Translations under genes and position numbers: made by a program
Shown here: positions 35,000-44,496 of the stretch, in pieces
How positions within the stretch are numbered: position 1 is the stretch's first letter
How the letters are laid out: each line of letters starts with the position of its first letter
DNA from: GCA-2718035 sp964435285
GTDB taxonomy: Bacteria > Bacteroidota > Bacteroidia > Flavobacteriales > TMED113
Assembly (NCBI GenBank): GCA_964435285.1
Contig: CAYSYA010000010.1
Span: 1 to 59,800 of the forward strand
DNA length: 59,800 nt
Direction: 5' to 3'
Notes under the pieces: generated by a model
The model's database searches: none
What the model saw: the letters and a program-made list of their open reading frames with translations, nothing else
Told to the model about the DNA's origin: nothing

Positions 35000-36200
35000 A
35001 CTGTTTAATTTTTCTATACAATGTTCTTTCTGAAATGCCTAACTCTTTAGCAGTTAACGATCTTTTACCATTATATTTTTCAAGTGCTTTTTTTATAATA
35101 TTCATTTCTTGAGTTTCTAGAGATAGATTTTCTTCAATCGATTCGGAAAAGAGCTCCTTGTTACTAATATTTGAATTAATTTGATTATTTAAGTTACTAA
35201 TTTCAATTTCTCTGAGTTGTTTATTCTCTGTTAGACTTTCTTCTGTTTGTTCAGTAGAGTCAATAATTGTAGCTTCATATCCTTTGTTTTTAGAAAATGA
35301 GTTTAACATCTCTTTTAAATTATTAATGTCATTTCTCATTTCAAAAAGAACTTTATATAAGATTTCTCTCTCAGAAAATTGGGAGTTTTTTGTGCTACCT
35401 CGTATTAAAGAATTTTCCTGGACGGGAAGATGTTGTTCAATATCTTTATCTGTTAATAATCTTTTTTCTTCAATTATTGAGATTTTTTCAGTGAAGTTTT
35501 TTAATTCTCTAATATTACCTGGCCAATTATAATTATTTAGTAGATTAATGGCCTCATCATTTAAAGAGATTCTTGGCATATTATTTTTTTCAGCAAAATT
35601 AATTGCAAATTTTTTAAAAAGAAGATGGATATCTTCTTTTCTTTTTCTCAGGGGGGGCATTTTTATTTCTACTGTGTTTAATCTGTAATATAAGTCCTCT
35701 CTGAATTTTTTAAGAGAAACAGCTTCTTTAAGATTAATATTTGTTGCTGCTATAACCCTTACATTAGTTTTTTTAATTTTTGATGAGCCAACTTTAATAA
35801 ATTCACCATTTTCTAAAACTCGAAGTAACCTTGCTTGGGTAGAGATCGGCATGTCTCCAAGTTCATCTAAAAAAATTGTACCATTGTTAGCTTCTTCAAA
35901 ATACCCCTTTCTTGAGTTAATAGCACCAGTAAAAGCACCTTTTTCATGTCCAAACAATTCACTATCCATTGTTCCTTCTGGAATTGCGCCACAATTAACA
36001 GCGATAAATGGTCCATGTTTTCGAATGGACTTAGTGTGTATTATTTTAGGAATTATATCCTTTCCTGTTCCACTTTCTCCTGTTATTAAAACAGATATTT
36101 CAGTTTGAGATACTTGACTTGCCTTCATTAGACATCTATCAAGTAAAACAGAATTACCAATAACTTCAAATCTACGTTTTATACTTTGTAATTCATTCAT
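34989..36200 (-). CDS. sigma-54-dependent transcriptional activator without N-terminal sensor domain
   Basis: AAA+ enhancer-binding protein, 403 residues. The AAA+ domain starts near residue 10: Walker A GESGTGKD (41-48), the sigma-54-contacting GAFTGA loop (88-93), Walker B TIFLDE (108-113) and the arginine region LYYRLNTVEIKMPPLRKRKED. No receiver, GAF or PAS domain precedes it, so activity must be set by expression or a partner. A variable, acidic coiled region (about 265-360) leads to a Fis-type helix-turn-helix (KRSLTAKELGISERTLYRKI, up to 403). It starts next to miaB and overlaps lptE. groESL, with its sigma-54 promoter, lies further along the same strand. Confidence 0.92.
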   Translation of the reverse strand: MNELQSIKRRFEVIGNSVLLDRCLMKASQVSQTEISVLITGESGTGKDIIPKIIHTKSIRKHGPFIAVNCGAIPEGTMDSELFGHEKGAFTGAINSRKGYFEEANNGTIFLDELGDMPISTQARLLRVLENGEFIKVGSSKIKKTNVRVIAATNINLKEAVSLKKFREDLYYRLNTVEIKMPPLRKRKEDIHLLFKKFAINFAEKNNMPRISLNDEAINLLNNYNWPGNIRELKNFTEKISIIEEKRLLTDKDIEQHLPVQENSLIRGSTKNSQFSEREILYKVLFEMRNDINNLKEMLNSFSKNKGYEATIIDSTEQTEESLTENKQLREIEISNLNNQINSNISNKELFSESIEENLSLETQEMNIIKKALEKYNGKRSLTAKELGISERTLYRKIKQYDL

Positions 36201-37637
36201 TTAACATTTTTTTCCTATTAAAGTAGCAGATGTACATTCACTAATTTTAACATTAATAAAATCTCCAATTTGGATATTTTCTTTAGGAAAAACTACAACT
36301 GTATTTTGTGTAGTTCTTCCAAATAAAAAATCTTTAGATTTTTTAGAAACACCTTCAACTAAAATTTCTTTAATTAAGCCAATCTGTTTTTTATTATTAT
36401 ATAATGAGTGTTTTTGTTGTAAATTTATTATTTCGGTTAGTCTTTTGCTTTTTATTTTCTCTTCAACATCATCCGCATATTTTCTTTGAGCTAATGTGTT
36501 TGGTCTTTCAGAGTATTTGAACATATATCCAAAATCATATTTAACATAATTCATCAATGATAGTGTTTGATTATGATCAAAATCAGTTTCGGTGCAAAAA
36601 CCAGTAATTATATCCATAGAAATTCCACAATTAGGAATAATTTTTTTTATTGAATCAATTCTATTTAAATACCAACTTCTATCATAGCCTCTATTCATAA
36701 GTTTTAAAATCCTAGAACTTCCAGACTGTAGAGGCAGGTGGATATATTTGCAGATGTTTTTATGTTTTGCCATGGTGTGTAATACATCATCTCCCATATC
36801 TTGAGGGTGAGATGTGGAAAACCTGATTCTAATTGTTGGGCAATTAGTAGCAACCATATCTAATAATTTAGCAAAATTTATGCTGTTATTTTTTTTATTA
36901 CTTGGTAGTTTATTTATTTCTTTTTTACTTAATCCATTATTCCAAAGATATGAATCTACATTTTGTCCTAATAACGTGACTTCTTTGTACCCATCCTTAT
37001 GTACTTTATTAATTTCATTTACTATTGATATTGGATCACGACTTCTTTCTCTTCCTCTTGTAAAAGGGACCACACAAAATGAACACATATTATCACATCC
37101 TCTCATTATAGATATGAATGCTGTAACTTTATTATTACCTAACCTTAAAGGAACCACATCAGCATAAGTTTCCTCAGTTGACAAAATAACGTTTACAGCT
37201 TTTCGTCCGTCTTCAATTTCTTTAATTAACTTTGGTAAATCTCTGTACGCATCAGGCCCAACAACTAAGTCAACTATTTTTTCCTCTTCTAAAAATTTAG
37301 TTTTTAGTCTTTCTGCCATGCACCCAAGAATTCCAATAGTCAATTTTGGATTTTTTTGTTTGATTTTTAAAAAACTTTTAAGTCTTGCTCTTACAGTTTG
37401 TTCTGCTTTTTCACGGATTGAACAAGTATTTATAAGAACTAAATCAGCTTGTTCAATAACTTTAGTAGTATTATAACCTTCTTTTTGTAATATAGATGCA
37501 ACGATTTCACTGTCAGAAAAATTCATTGCACAGCCATAGCTTTCTAGGAATAATTTCTTAGTTTGCTTTTTTTTACTTGAGTTCAAGGAGAGAATTTCTC
37601 CTTGCCTTGCCTCTTCTATAAGTTGTTCCTTAATCAC
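36201..37637 (-). CDS. miaB: tRNA-2-methylthio-N6-dimethylallyladenosine synthase MiaB
   Basis: Radical-SAM methylthiotransferase acting on A37 of tRNAs. The N-terminal UPF0004 domain has its cluster cysteines in LESYGCAMNFSDSEIV, VLINTCSIREKAEQT and GILGCMAERL. The radical-SAM motif is RGCDNMCSFCVVPFTRGRERS (C-x3-C-x2-C), and a TRAM domain closes the protein (LVEGVSKKSKDFLFGRT). The 478-residue length is normal. It abuts the activator gene with no spacer. Confidence 0.94.
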   Translation of the reverse strand: MIKEQLIEEARQGEILSLNSSKKKQTKKLFLESYGCAMNFSDSEIVASILQKEGYNTTKVIEQADLVLINTCSIREKAEQTVRARLKSFLKIKQKNPKLTIGILGCMAERLKTKFLEEEKIVDLVVGPDAYRDLPKLIKEIEDGRKAVNVILSTEETYADVVPLRLGNNKVTAFISIMRGCDNMCSFCVVPFTRGRERSRDPISIVNEINKVHKDGYKEVTLLGQNVDSYLWNNGLSKKEINKLPSNKKNNSINFAKLLDMVATNCPTIRIRFSTSHPQDMGDDVLHTMAKHKNICKYIHLPLQSGSSRILKLMNRGYDRSWYLNRIDSIKKIIPNCGISMDIITGFCTETDFDHNQTLSLMNYVKYDFGYMFKYSERPNTLAQRKYADDVEEKIKSKRLTEIINLQQKHSLYNNKKQIGLIKEILVEGVSKKSKDFLFGRTTQNTVVVFPKENIQIGDFINVKISECTSATLIGKKC

Positions 37638-37718
37638 AAAAATTTATTTTAGGCTCAAAAGTATAAAATTTTACTGACAAAATGACATATATCAAGATCA
37701 ATATTTAACTACATTAAT

Positions 37719-37747
37719 TTGAGAATTAGAAAAAAAAACTAATTTTG
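37719..37747 (+). promoter_or_regulatory. primary-sigma promoter for topA
   Basis: A -33 TTTG (TTG at 37719-37721), 18 bases, then TAATTTTG (37740-37747) matches the Bacteroidetes vegetative consensus. The start site would be about 37751, giving a 15-base leader before the ATG at 37766. The TTG codon at 37745 lies inside the -7 box, which excludes it as a start on this transcript. The rest of the 128-base divergent spacer toward miaB shows no further strong element. Confidence 0.65.
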
Positions 37748-37765
37748 TCACAAATAAAAAATTCT

Positions 37766-40045
37766 ATGTCTAAAAATCTTGTTGTTGTTGAGTCACCAGC
37801 CAAAGCTAAAACTATAGAAGGTTTTCTTGGAAAAGACTTCAAAGTAGTTTCTAGTTTTGGTCATATTAGAGATTTACCCAAAAAGAATATGGGAATTGAA
37901 ATTGAAAATAATTTTAAGCCAAATTATGAAATCTCACTAGACAAGAAAAAAATTGTTGATGATCTTTTAAAGTTTTCAAAAAAATCTAAAATTGTTTGGT
38001 TAGCAACAGATGAAGATCGAGAAGGTGAGGCTATTTCATGGCATTTATATGAAACTTTAAAATTAAACAAAGAAAACACCAGAAGGATTGCTTTCAATGA
38101 GATAACAAAAAAAGCCATAACAAGTGCAATTGAAAATCCAAGAGAAATAAATATCAATCTTGTCAATGCGCAGCAAGCCCGAAGAATTCTTGACAGAATT
38201 GTGGGTTTTAAGTTATCCCCTGTTCTTTGGAAAAAAGTTAAGTCAGGTTTATCTGCCGGAAGAGTACAATCTGTTGCGGTAAGATTAATTGCTGAAAGAG
38301 AAAATGAAATAAAGTCATTTGTTAAACAAGATTTTTTTAGTGCAAATGCAGTATTTATTACAAAAGAAGGAGAAAAAATAAATGCATATTTAAATAAAGA
38401 TTTTGATTCTTTGAATAGTCTAAGATCTTTTTTAAATAACAAAATTAACGCCAAATTTAAAATCGATTCTGTTATAAAAAAACCATCTAAAAAAAATCCT
38501 TCACCTCCTTTTATAACATCATCACTTCAACAAGTTGCATCGACAAAATTCGGTTACTCTGTTAGTAAAACCATGACTTTAGCACAAAGATTATACGAGT
38601 CTGGAAAAATTACTTACATGAGAACAGACTCAACTAATATTTCTGATGAGGCGAGATTAAACATTAAAAAATATGTAATTGAAAAATTTGGAGAAAAATA
38701 CCACTCACCAAGAAATTTTTCAAAAAAATCTAAAAATGCTCAGGAGGCTCATGAAGCTATCAGACCTACAAATATGATGCTTTCTGAAATTGAGGGTGAT
38801 GAATCAAAATTATATAATTTAATTTGGAAAAGAACTATAGCGTCTCAAATGTCAGAAGCTTTGTCTGAAATTACAACTATCAATATTTTTAGTGAAGATT
38901 CTGATGACAAATCTCACTTTTTTATATGTAAAGGTGAAGTGATAACTTTTAAAGGTTTTTTAGAAGTTGATCCTATTGATAAAAAAAATAATGAAATACT
39001 ACCGTCAGTTAATCAAAATGATGAATTAAAATCAGAGTTCATTTCTGCTAGACAAAAATTCAAAAAACCAAAAGGGAGATTCAATGAAGCCTCTTTGGTA
39101 AAAAAATTAGAAGAACTAGGGATTGGCAGGCCATCAACTTATGCACCTACAATTTCTGTGATTCAAAAAAGAGGATATGTTGAAAAAAGAGACTCTGATG
39201 GAAATGAGAGAGAATACTTAGAATTAATTCTAAAAGATGGAAAAATACTTGAAAATAAAAGAAAAGAGAATTTTGGAATTGAAAAAAGAAAGTTGTTTCC
39301 AACAGATATAGGTTTGGTGACTAATAAGTTTTTAATGAAACATTTTTCGGAAATTATTGATTATAATTTTACAGCAAATGTTGAAGAAGATTTTGATAAT
39401 ATAGCAAAAGGTTCATCAGTTTGGAGTGAGATGATAAAAGGTTTTTATGATAAATTTGATCCAGAAATTGAAAAGGTAACAGAGTTTGCTGAGAAGTTTG
39501 TTGGTGCGCGTGAACTAGGAATAGATCAAAAAACTGGAAAAAAAGTTTATGCTCGAATTGGTAGGTACGGCCCCATGATTCAAATTGGTGAAAATGATGA
39601 TGAGGAAAAGCCTAAATTTACAGGTTTACAAAAAAATCAATCAATTGAAGATATAACACTGGAACAAGCTCTAAAATTATTTCAATTTCCCAAGACAATT
39701 GGAGTTTATCAAAACAAAGATGTTGTAATTGGAAGGGGAAGGTTTGGGCCTTATATTAAGTATGATAATGGTTTTATATCTCTCAAGGAAATTGACCCAT
39801 CCTCTGTAACATTGAACCAATCGATTGAGCTTATAGAGGAAAAAAAATCATTTGACAAACAAAAAAATATAAACATTTTCGATGATGAAGACCCCAAAAT
39901 TGAGGTTTTAAATGGTAGATATGGTCCATATATTAAGTCCGAGGGAAAAAATTATAAAATCCCAAAAGATCAAGATCCTAAAAAATTATCAAGATTAGAT
40001 TGTTTAGATTTAATTTCAAAAAATAAAAAATCAAAAAAAAAATAG
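37766..40045 (+). CDS. topA: DNA topoisomerase I (type IA)
   Basis: Relaxes negative supercoils. The TOPRIM domain opens with NLVVVESPAKAKTIEGFLG and carries ATDEDREGEAISWHL. The catalytic Tyr is Y284 in ITYMRTDSTN (numbering from the ATG at 37766). Instead of zinc fingers, the C-terminus has at least three GRYGPYI-type repeats (VYARIGRYGPMIQIG, VVIGRGRFGPYIKYD, EVLNGRYGPYIKSEG) and a lysine-rich tail, as in other Bacteroidetes. The length is 759 residues. Confidence 0.95.
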   Translation: MSKNLVVVESPAKAKTIEGFLGKDFKVVSSFGHIRDLPKKNMGIEIENNFKPNYEISLDKKKIVDDLLKFSKKSKIVWLATDEDREGEAISWHLYETLKLNKENTRRIAFNEITKKAITSAIENPREININLVNAQQARRILDRIVGFKLSPVLWKKVKSGLSAGRVQSVAVRLIAERENEIKSFVKQDFFSANAVFITKEGEKINAYLNKDFDSLNSLRSFLNNKINAKFKIDSVIKKPSKKNPSPPFITSSLQQVASTKFGYSVSKTMTLAQRLYESGKITYMRTDSTNISDEARLNIKKYVIEKFGEKYHSPRNFSKKSKNAQEAHEAIRPTNMMLSEIEGDESKLYNLIWKRTIASQMSEALSEITTINIFSEDSDDKSHFFICKGEVITFKGFLEVDPIDKKNNEILPSVNQNDELKSEFISARQKFKKPKGRFNEASLVKKLEELGIGRPSTYAPTISVIQKRGYVEKRDSDGNEREYLELILKDGKILENKRKENFGIEKRKLFPTDIGLVTNKFLMKHFSEIIDYNFTANVEEDFDNIAKGSSVWSEMIKGFYDKFDPEIEKVTEFAEKFVGARELGIDQKTGKKVYARIGRYGPMIQIGENDDEEKPKFTGLQKNQSIEDITLEQALKLFQFPKTIGVYQNKDVVIGRGRFGPYIKYDNGFISLKEIDPSSVTLNQSIELIEEKKSFDKQKNINIFDDEDPKIEVLNGRYGPYIKSEGKNYKIPKDQDPKKLSRLDCLDLISKNKKSKKK

Positions 40046-40061
40046 GTTAATTTGAGACATT

Positions 40062-41228
40062 ATGTTTTCAAATTATTTTAATCCAGTTTCAAGTGAAATC
40101 CTTGATCTAAAAGAAAAATTATCTCCAGGTACAATTGGTGAATCTATTGTGGTATTTTCTGATGGTAATTTTCCTGATTTTCAAAAAGCTGAAATTGCCA
40201 TTTTTGGTGTTAATGAGAATAGAGGAATTTTAAATAAACACTCAATCTCAATGAACATGGATTCAATCAGAAAGTCCTTGTATAGTTTATTTATGGGTAA
40301 TTGGAAATTAAGAATAATAGACTTAGGAGATATGAAAATAGGTGATGAAATAAAAGACACGTATTTTGCCATCACAGATTTAATTTCGAATCTTATCAGT
40401 GAAGGTGTTTTGCCTATTATGATTGGTGGTGGTCAAGATTTATGTTATCCAATATATAAATCCTATGATTCATTTAATAGAGGAATAAACATCTGTTCAA
40501 TTGATTCAAAGTTTGATATGATTACACCTAATGAATTAAAATTAAATTCTAGTAACTATTTAGGTCATATAATTAAGGAGGATCCAAATCATTTAAACTC
40601 ATTTACAAATGTTGGTTTTCAAAGTTATTTTGTTCAAAATGATGAAGTTCATGAAATGGAAAAAATGTTTTTTGAAACTTTTAGATTAGGAGACTTCAGA
40701 AAAAATATTGAAGAGGCTGAACCTTTTCTTAGAAATTCAGATTTAATTTCATTTGATTTGTCCTCAGTTAGGCATTCTGATGCGCCCTCAGTAGTTTCTC
40801 CATCACCAAACGGATTATTTTCTCATGAAGCATGTATTTTATCTCGATACAGTGGAATGAGTGATAGAGTAAGTAGTTTTGGGATTTTTGAAATTGACAA
40901 TGAAACAGATCTCAATAACCAAACTTCCAATTTAATATCACAAATATTGTGGTATTTTTTCGAAGGATTTAGTTTAAGAATAGGTGACTATCCCTCAAAA
41001 AAAACAATCTTAAAAAATTTTACAAAATATGTAGTCCCTATAGACGATGAGGATTTTCAATTTATTTTTTATAAAAGTAAATTAAGTGGAAGATGGTGGA
41101 TATCCTCTTCTACCTCTCAAGTAATTAAGTCAAAAAGGGAAATTATATTACCTTGTTCCTATCAAGATTATATCGATTCAGTTGAGGGGAAAATTCCTTC
41201 TAGAATGATGCGAATGTTAAAAGTTTAA
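40062..41228 (+). CDS. arginase/formiminoglutamase-fold protein with degenerate metal site
   Basis: A 388-residue ureohydrolase-fold protein. The metal-site motifs are recognisable but altered: the GGDHS loop is GGGQDL, the DAHxD strand is IDSKFD and the SFDxD segment is SFDLSSV, so the central His and the last Asp ligands are Lys and Ser and the first His is replaced. Loss of these Mn ligands argues against arginase activity. Genes like this are often annotated as formimidoylglutamase next to topA and the porP-gldK genes in Bacteroidetes. A scaffold or regulatory role for the T9SS locus is speculation. Confidence 0.75.
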   Translation: MFSNYFNPVSSEILDLKEKLSPGTIGESIVVFSDGNFPDFQKAEIAIFGVNENRGILNKHSISMNMDSIRKSLYSLFMGNWKLRIIDLGDMKIGDEIKDTYFAITDLISNLISEGVLPIMIGGGQDLCYPIYKSYDSFNRGINICSIDSKFDMITPNELKLNSSNYLGHIIKEDPNHLNSFTNVGFQSYFVQNDEVHEMEKMFFETFRLGDFRKNIEEAEPFLRNSDLISFDLSSVRHSDAPSVVSPSPNGLFSHEACILSRYSGMSDRVSSFGIFEIDNETDLNNQTSNLISQILWYFFEGFSLRIGDYPSKKTILKNFTKYVVPIDDEDFQFIFYKSKLSGRWWISSSTSQVIKSKREIILPCSYQDYIDSVEGKIPSRMMRMLKV

Positions 41229-41291
41229 CTGAGTATTTTTTAATTTAAATTAACTCAAGTTTTCAAAATAAATTATTTAACAGTAAATAAA

Positions 41292-41322
41292 TTGTCTTAA
41301 AAAAAAATTATATATATATTTA
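41292..41322 (+). promoter_or_regulatory. candidate promoter for the porP-gldKLMN operon
   Basis: TTG (41292-41294), 20 bases, then TATATTTA (41315-41322), one mismatch from TAnnTTTG. It is the best candidate in the 118-base spacer before porP and leaves a leader of about 20 bases. The low-complexity TA run around it makes a chance match easy. Confidence 0.4.
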
Positions 41323-41346
41323 ACCCTTGTTAAACGAAGGTATCTC

Positions 41347-42279
41347 ATGTATAAGGCAATTTTTAAGAATAGTTTTCTATTTTTTATTTTAAACGTTAGT
41401 TTGATTTTAGGTCAACAGGATCCTCAGATTACTCAAAACATGTTTGATAAGTTTTTGTATAATCCAGGAGTTGTTGGAAGTCAGCCCTCTGTTAACGTTG
41501 GTTTGTTACACAGGTCTCAGTGGGTCGGTGTACCAGGTGCTCCTACTACCCAAAATTTAACAGTTGAGTCAAGAATTGAAGCTTTGAATGGAGGAATTGG
41601 GTTGAATGTAATTAATGATGCTCTTGGTCCATTGAGTACTAAAACAGCTACACTGTCTTATGCTTACCAACTGAGGTTAAATGAAAATAATCAACTTGGT
41701 TTTGGTTTTAGTTTTGGAATGATGCAAATTGGATTTGACGAGGAGTGGATAACACCTGATGGTCAAATAGACTCTAGTCTGCCTCCAACTGGTAGCTCGG
41801 CGACAGTACCTGACATTGGTTTAGGATTGTATTTTACATCTGAAAATTACTATTTAGGTTTGTCAATTACCCATTTAGTTCCTTTTGAAGCAAATTTTGA
41901 TGGGATTGCTACTTTTAATCCAGCTAGACATTATTATATTGCCGCTGGGTATGATTATGATATTGATGAGCAATTTTCTGTTAGACCTTCCTACTACATG
42001 AAAACAGATGGTGTAATATTCCAAATGGATTTTAATGTCAATGCTTTTTATCAACAAAAACATTGGGTTGGTTTTTCATACAGAATCGAAGATGCAATTG
42101 CATTTTTAGTTGGTGCTGAACTTACAGACAACCTAACTTTAGGTTATGCATATGATTTTGTTACATCAAAGTTGGCATCTGAGACAACAGGTGGCCATGA
42201 AGTAATGTTGAGATATTCTTTTGATTTAGATATAATAGGGAAGCCAGATACACGTTATAAAAACGTTAGGTTCCTCTAA
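41347..42279 (+). CDS. porP: PorP/SprF-family type IX secretion membrane protein
   Basis: Outer-membrane protein of the PorP/SprF family, 310 residues. A signal peptide (ending LILGQ) is followed by the diagnostic DPQITQNMFDKFLYNPGVVGS and LLHRSQWVGVPGAPTTQNL, then barrel strands (GLGLYFTSENYYLGLSITHL, LGYAYDFVTSKL). PorP-like proteins act in assembling the T9SS and linking it to adhesins. Its position directly before gldK matches porP in the porPKLMN order. The end IIGKPDTRYKNVRFL is typical. Confidence 0.9.
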   Translation: MYKAIFKNSFLFFILNVSLILGQQDPQITQNMFDKFLYNPGVVGSQPSVNVGLLHRSQWVGVPGAPTTQNLTVESRIEALNGGIGLNVINDALGPLSTKTATLSYAYQLRLNENNQLGFGFSFGMMQIGFDEEWITPDGQIDSSLPPTGSSATVPDIGLGLYFTSENYYLGLSITHLVPFEANFDGIATFNPARHYYIAAGYDYDIDEQFSVRPSYYMKTDGVIFQMDFNVNAFYQQKHWVGFSYRIEDAIAFLVGAELTDNLTLGYAYDFVTSKLASETTGGHEVMLRYSFDLDIIGKPDTRYKNVRFL

Positions 42280-42300
42280 TTTATAAGTAAAAATATAATA

Positions 42301-43824
42301 ATGATGAAAAAAATAATTTATTTTCTTTCCCTGATCTTAGTTGTTTGTTTGTTCAACTCTTGCGGTTCTCCAGGTGTTAACGGTGAGCTAGTAGGATCTA
42401 GAACAACAATGAAAGATTGGAGATTACCGAGTCCAGCAGGGATGGTAAAAATTCCAGAAGGTAGTTTCGTTATGGGGGCTAACGGTGAAAATACTCCTTA
42501 CAGCTCTGGAAAAAAAAGAACATTGACAATGAGTTCATTTTGGATGGACCAAACAGAAATCACTAATAATGAATATAGGCAATTTGTTCATTGGGTAAGA
42601 GACTCAATAATAAGAAAAGAAATATATTTGAATTATTCTTCTGAGTCATTATCTGATGAAGCTGCAATTATAGCTTATGCCTATGGAGTTCATAGACCAA
42701 TTCCAACTTGGAGAACTGATTTTGGAGAAGAGTTAGATTTTAAAGCACCTGATTGTAGTAAATATGAAAACTTTGAACAAGGCTATTGTGAGTATGTAGG
42801 GTTAGATTGGTCACACGAATTAGTTAACGGAAATTTGAATACATTAACTGATGAGTACCAAACAATGTCAAGAATTTTGTACATGGATGATGATTTACAA
42901 ATGACTTTGGATAGGTCAGAAGATCGTCAAAATAGAAGATTCCCTCACTTTCAACATAAAAAAATAGATGTAACAAAATTAGCTTATGCTTGGTCTTGGA
43001 TCAACACTGATATGTTGCTATCAAAAACTGAACTAAGAGGAAGTAAAGATAAAACTGATAAATGGAATAGATTAGAGGTTTCTTCAATGAGTGCTTCTAC
43101 AGTTCCTGTTTACCCTGATACATTAGCTTGGTTAAAGGATTTCACTTATACATTTAATGACCCGTTATTTAGCAGATATTTTTGGCACCCAGCGTATGGT
43201 GAATACCCTGTTGTTGGAGTTAGTTGGTCTCAAGCTCAGGCTTTTTGTGATTGGCGAACTGCTTTAAAATTATCTGGAACAGCCCCTGAGTTAAGAGTCT
43301 TTGAAACAGCATATAGATTGCCAACTGAAGCTGAGTGGGAATATGCTGCAAGGGGAGGTAGAGAACAAGCAATATATCCTTGGGGTAGTCCATATTCTAG
43401 AAATAGTAAGGGTTGTTTTTTAGCAAATTTCAAGCCTCTCAGAGGAAATTATTGGGCTGATGGATATATTTACACCGGAAGAGTAGACTCATATTGGAAA
43501 AATGACTTTGGGTTATATTGTATGTCAGGAAATGTTTCTGAGTGGACAGGGTCTTCTTTTAATCCGTTAAGTGACGTTGTCATTAGTGAAATAAATCCAG
43601 ATTACCAATATAATGCTAACGAAATGGATGCTCCAACTGCAAAAAGAAAAGTAGTAAAGGGAGGTTCATGGAAGGACGTTGCTGCTTTTTTAGAAGTGGG
43701 AGCAAGAGATTATGAGTATCAAGATAGCGCCAGATGTTACATTGGATTTAGATGCGTTAAAGCCGTTGGTTCTCCTAAAGTAGATATCACTTTTGATGAA
43801 CAAACAGCTCCTTCAATTAAATAA
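42301..43824 (+). CDS. gldK: T9SS ring lipoprotein GldK/PorK
   Basis: Outer-membrane lipoprotein that forms the periplasmic ring with GldN. Lipobox LFNSC with C21 (C20 if translation starts at the second ATG). A formylglycine-generating-enzyme/sulfatase-modifying fold is shown by MVKIPEGSFVMGANGEN, FWMDQTEITNNEYRQFVHW, YRLPTEAEWEYAARGG, MSGNVSEWTGSSF and VVKGGSWKDVA. The 507-residue length is longer than a bare FGE domain because of an insertion after VHWVRDSI, common to GldK. Confidence 0.94.
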   Translation: MMKKIIYFLSLILVVCLFNSCGSPGVNGELVGSRTTMKDWRLPSPAGMVKIPEGSFVMGANGENTPYSSGKKRTLTMSSFWMDQTEITNNEYRQFVHWVRDSIIRKEIYLNYSSESLSDEAAIIAYAYGVHRPIPTWRTDFGEELDFKAPDCSKYENFEQGYCEYVGLDWSHELVNGNLNTLTDEYQTMSRILYMDDDLQMTLDRSEDRQNRRFPHFQHKKIDVTKLAYAWSWINTDMLLSKTELRGSKDKTDKWNRLEVSSMSASTVPVYPDTLAWLKDFTYTFNDPLFSRYFWHPAYGEYPVVGVSWSQAQAFCDWRTALKLSGTAPELRVFETAYRLPTEAEWEYAARGGREQAIYPWGSPYSRNSKGCFLANFKPLRGNYWADGYIYTGRVDSYWKNDFGLYCMSGNVSEWTGSSFNPLSDVVISEINPDYQYNANEMDAPTAKRKVVKGGSWKDVAAFLEVGARDYEYQDSARCYIGFRCVKAVGSPKVDITFDEQTAPSIK

Positions 43825-43851
43825 TAATTATTAATATATAAAATAAAAGAT

Positions 43852-44493
43852 ATGAATTTTTTAAATCAAATAGCTGATAGCAAAGTGTATAAGGCGCTAA
43901 TGCCTATATTATATGGATGGGGAGCAGCTTTAGTAATTTTGGGAGCTCTTTTTAAAATTTTGAGTTTGAATGGAGCAGATATTATGTTAATGGCCGGTAT
44001 GGGAACAGAAGCATTTATATTTTTTATGTCAGCTTTTGAGAAAGCACCAAAAGAATATAATTGGGAAAAAGCTTATCCTCAAATTTTGGATAAATCGGGA
44101 GATTCCCCAGGACCAGTTCAGCAGTTAAACGATATTTTTAAAGAGGCTGAAATTGATAATAAAGTTTTAGCAAAACTTGGAGATGGAATGAAAAAACTTA
44201 GTGTTTCTGCTAGTAATATGGGAGATGTAATGGATGGTACTAAAAAATATAATAAACAGATGACAAAGGCATCTGATCATCTTGAGAAAATTAATGACCT
44301 TTATTTAGACCAAATTAAGTCATTTAATACTAGGATGAAAGTTACCGAAAAAATGACTGATAATTTAACAGCATCATTAGAACATAGTAGTAGACTCTCT
44401 GTTGAGATATCAAATCTTTCTAATAATTTAAATGCATTGAATGGAGTTTATGGAAATATACTTACAGCAATGACAAATAAAACTAAGAAATAA
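43852..44493 (+). CDS. gldL: T9SS motor protein GldL/PorL
   Basis: Inner-membrane part of the proton-driven motor that powers T9SS and gliding. Two N-terminal helices (ALMPILYGWGAALVILGALF and IMLMAGMGTEAFIFFMSAFE) hold the conserved glutamate in GTEAFIFF. The soluble remainder (about residues 75-213) is a helical coiled region. The 213-residue length is normal. It sits between gldK (27-base gap) and gldM (3-base gap). Confidence 0.94.
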   Translation: MNFLNQIADSKVYKALMPILYGWGAALVILGALFKILSLNGADIMLMAGMGTEAFIFFMSAFEKAPKEYNWEKAYPQILDKSGDSPGPVQQLNDIFKEAEIDNKVLAKLGDGMKKLSVSASNMGDVMDGTKKYNKQMTKASDHLEKINDLYLDQIKSFNTRMKVTEKMTDNLTASLEHSSRLSVEISNLSNNLNALNGVYGNILTAMTNKTKK

Positions 44494-44496
44494 AAA

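Noticed and set aside
37924..38454. 176-codon minus-strand frame within topA
   Set aside because: It is a shadow of the catalytic part of topA, and the topA translation is unmistakable.
42301..43824. Sulfatase-modifying enzyme (FGE) as the function of the gldK product
   Set aside because: The fold is shared, but the lipobox and the gldK-gldL-gldM-gldN order identify it as the T9SS ring lipoprotein.
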